The notes under the pieces are model-generated. The model worked only from the letters and a program-made list of their open reading frames with translations, ran no database searches and was not told the origin of the DNA. A stretch of DNA of 64,000 bases from CAUZIR01 sp965250195 (GTDB taxonomy: Bacteria; Chloroflexota; Dehalococcoidia; Lucifugimonadales; UBA2962). The position numbers and the translations under genes are program-made. Shown here one piece after another: positions 62,356-64,000 of the stretch (the stretch's first letter is position 1; every line of letters begins with the position of its first letter). Location of the stretch: positions 930,001 to 994,000 of the forward strand of contig OZ252295.1 in NCBI GenBank assembly GCA_965250195.1, written 5' to 3'.

Positions 62356-63483
62356 TTGATAGGAAAGGTAATCTTCATCGGAGTAGCGTTGCTGTTCGTG
62401 TCCCGGCTGGCCCTGCCCCAGTTCCGAACCGCGACCATAAATATCGTCCGACCTTCAGAGGACGTGACCGTCACGTTAAGGGGCGAGACCGCTGCAAGCC
62501 CGGTGCTCGGTTCCGAGACGACCGACCCCGACTCCCAGTTCCAGATGGTTACATTGCTGGGGTTCGACGCCATCCCGGCCATACTCGATCCAGAGTTCGT
62601 TACGGCCGCCGAGGCCGAGGACTGGATGTTGACCGACGAGCAGGTGCTCGGCCTGTCCATAAACGGAGAGCACAGAGCGTACTCTGTCCCCTTGCTCAGT
62701 CGGCACGAGATCGTCAACGACGTTGTCGGGGGTGTGCATGTCGCCGTCACCTGGTGACCGCTGTGTTACTCGGGCATCGTGTATGCCCGGCAGGTGAACG
62801 GAGCCCTGTATACGTTCGGCGTGTCGGGCAAACTGATTCGCAACGCCATGGTCATGTACGACCACCAGACCCGGTCGCTGTGGAGCCACTTTCTCGGTCA
62901 AGCGGTAAAGGGCGACCTGGCGGGCACCGAGCTGGACTTCGTGCCGGTCATCCACACCACCTGGGCGGCCTGGCGTGAGCTGCACCCGGACACGTTGGTG
63001 CTGGACAAACCCGGCCGCTTCAGCGGGGACAGCTACACGAGCTACTACGCCAGCGGCAGCGCAGGGGTCATCGGCGAATCGGTGCGCGACGAGCGTCTGC
63101 CTAGGAAAGAGCGCGTTGTGGGAGTGGCCGGCGCCACCGGTGTGAAGGCATACCCGTTCTCGGCGCTGGCGCGGACATTGGTGGTCAACGACACCTTTTC
63201 AGACCTCGATGTGGTGGTTTTTCTCGACGCGCCCACTCAGACCGGCCTGGCCTACAGCCGTACCGTGGACGGCCGCACTCTGACCTTCGACCTCGCCCCC
63301 GTCGGGTCCGGTGTGCAAACAGCATTCATTGACAGAGAAACCGGGTCTCGCTGGCTGGCGCTAACCGGCAGGGCGGTCTCTGGAGAGCTGAAGGGCGCTA
63401 CGCTGGAGCGGGTGCTGTTGCACCTGTCGTTCTGGTTCGCCTGGACCGACTGGAACCCGGATACGGCCCTTTACGAAGGTTAG
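62356..63483 (+). CDS. DUF3179 protein with in-frame UGA (second candidate selenoprotein, UPLC motif)
   Basis: 375 residues if the TGA at 62755-62757 is decoded. TTG 62356 begins a short membrane helix (IGKVIFIGVALLFVSRLAL). The frame runs to HEIVNDVVGGVHVAVTW, then UGA, then PLCYSGIVYARQVNGAL, giving Sec134 and Cys137 in the place of the family CPLC. Downstream the DUF3179 segments DHQTRSLWSHFLGQAV, KGDLAGTELDFVPV and the final domain (SYTSYYASGSAG to FWFAWTDWNPDTALYEG, with the usual FxWxxW region) continue. It is a clear paralogue of the gene at 9224, broken at the same codon. Function unknown; exported or membrane-anchored. Confidence 0.83.
62771..62789 (+). promoter_or_regulatory. SECIS-like hairpin of the second DUF3179 gene
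   Basis: CGGGCAT-CGTGT-ATGCCCG is a perfect 7-bp stem with a 5-nt loop. It starts 13 nt after the UGA, the same distance as in the first gene. Stem sequences differ, but the loop region TCGTG[CT]AT is shared. Confidence 0.6.
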
Positions 63484-63678
63484 CTCACCTCTTGCTTGAA
63501 CGGGCACTTGACGTCCCCGTACGAGCAGAAGACGCAGCAATCGCCCCTCTCCGGCCGCAGCAACTTTTTGCAGTTCGTGCACTCATAAAAAAAACTGGCA
63601 GGCATCGGTCGGCATTTCCTCTTGCTGGGAGTGGCCGCAGTGCGGGCACTTTATGGTTCCTCGGGTGACTACGGGCAT
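63480..63678 (-). pseudogene. GDCCVxC-domain small protein, frameshifted at an 8-T homopolymer
   Basis: 65 residues if one T is removed: zinc-ribbon-like CPHCGHSQEEE, then DACQFFYECTNCKKLL, then GDCCVFCSYGDVKCP. The name motif GDCCVFC is complete with Cys; the family includes both Cys and Sec forms in other bacteria. The mRNA run of eight U (63594-63587) shifts the frame to UUA UGA. A seven-U run restores the gene. The error may be in sequencing or real. It shares 4 bases with the end of the DUF3179 gene on the other strand. Confidence 0.7.
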
Positions 63679-63727
63679 GTCATCGTCTCAACCATTTCTC
63701 CATTTGGGCCGCGACGCTTAAATACCC

Positions 63728-64000
63728 TTAAAGCGTGCTCTCGATGTTGCCCAGGCGGCCGGTCAGCTTCTTGTTCTCCCGGTAGTCGATGGGCACCGTG
63801 ATGACGGTCGGCCGGTCGGCAGCAAACGCGGCCTTCAGCGCACCCGGTAGTTCGGCTGAGCGCTCGACTCGCACCCCGATGCAGTCGAACGACTCGGCGA
63901 GCGCGACGAAGTCTGGGTTGCCGAAGTCCAGGTCGGTGTGCCGACCGAATGCGTTGTCCTGTTTCCACTTGATGAGGCCGTAGCCGCCGTCCTCCCAGAT
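63728..64000 (-). CDS. Acetolactate synthase-like TPP enzyme, 3' end only
   Basis: The frame enters at the window edge without a start and ends at TAA 63728. The 90 residues visible are the end of the TPP PP domain: WEDGGYGLIKWKQDNAFG, the TPP-distal HTDLDFGNPDFVALAESF, then RPTVITVPIDYRENKKLTG. These match acetolactate synthases (AlsS/IlvB-like). Its 5' part is outside the window. Confidence 0.88.
   Translation of the reverse strand: MWEDGGYGLIKWKQDNAFGRHTDLDFGNPDFVALAESFDCIGVRVERSAELPGALKAAFAADRPTVITVPIDYRENKKLTGRLGNIESTL

Overview
The window is GC-rich, densely packed bacterial chromosome with short intergenic gaps. I see no rRNA, tRNA, IS element, phage or CRISPR. The gene content is a menaquinone-type methyltransferase, Sec/lipobox lipoproteins, kelch lipoproteins, DUF3179 proteins, DUF5667 with an ECF sigma factor, and expanded families of Mo-hydroxylases, phosphotriesterase-like lactonases, cyclase-fold hydrolases, SDRs and TPP enzymes. 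This fits an uncultured Chloroflexota lineage (Dehalococcoidia/SAR202-like). That placement is inference from gene content and was not tested by phylogeny.

Layout. 1-9.1 kb is housekeeping: nnr, ubiE/menG-like, lysS-greA, rsmD-coaD, a coiled-coil protein, and an rpsF-ssb-rpsR-foldase-VOC-ArsC/Spx operon on the minus strand. 9.2-14.8 kb holds a DUF3179 lipoprotein, two cyclase-fold hydrolases flanking a GH63-like glycosidase, and an L-threonine dehydrogenase. 14.8-23.1 kb is a molybdenum hydroxylase operon (FAD, 2Fe-2S, two tandem catalytic subunits with a MoaD-like protein between them), then a DapA-like aldolase and a methyltransferase. 23.4-34.8 kb mixes a broken response regulator, an amine oxidase, kelch lipoproteins, a TPP enzyme, apt, a JAMM protease and a triple tandem of phosphotriesterase-like genes. 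34.8-38.4 kb is a GntR-receiver fusion overlapping a hybrid histidine kinase and an SDR. 38.4-48.7 kb is a catabolic stretch (nucleotide cyclase, class V aminotransferase, SDR, kbl, amidohydrolase, epimerase, SirB1-like, Glu dehydrogenase, acyl-CoA ligase). 48.7-60.3 kb has MFS, a PEP-synthase-like pair, a class III aminotransferase, a heterodimeric ABC exporter, DUF5667/ECF sigma and GNAT. 60.3-64 kb has an SLC13 permease, a second DUF3179 gene, a GDCCVxC protein and the C-terminus of an acetolactate-synthase-like enzyme.

The main discovery is a set of genes interrupted by one in-frame UGA exactly where the protein family carries a redox or metal-binding Cys. They are both DUF3179 genes (CPxC becomes UPxC), an ArsC/Spx-family protein (CTTC becomes UTTC), and the N-terminal four-Cys module of a class III nucleotide cyclase (CxxC becomes CxxU). 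The two DUF3179 genes carry a perfect hairpin 13 nt after the UGA, with the same loop core. UGA also ends many intact genes here, so this looks like selenocysteine insertion, not a code change. The cyclase also has a frameshift, so its case is weaker.

Three genes carry apparent frameshifts (response regulator, cyclase, and the GDCCVxC gene at an 8-base homopolymer), and a PEP-synthase-like gene has an in-frame UAG. These may be assembly errors or real decay and need read-level checks.
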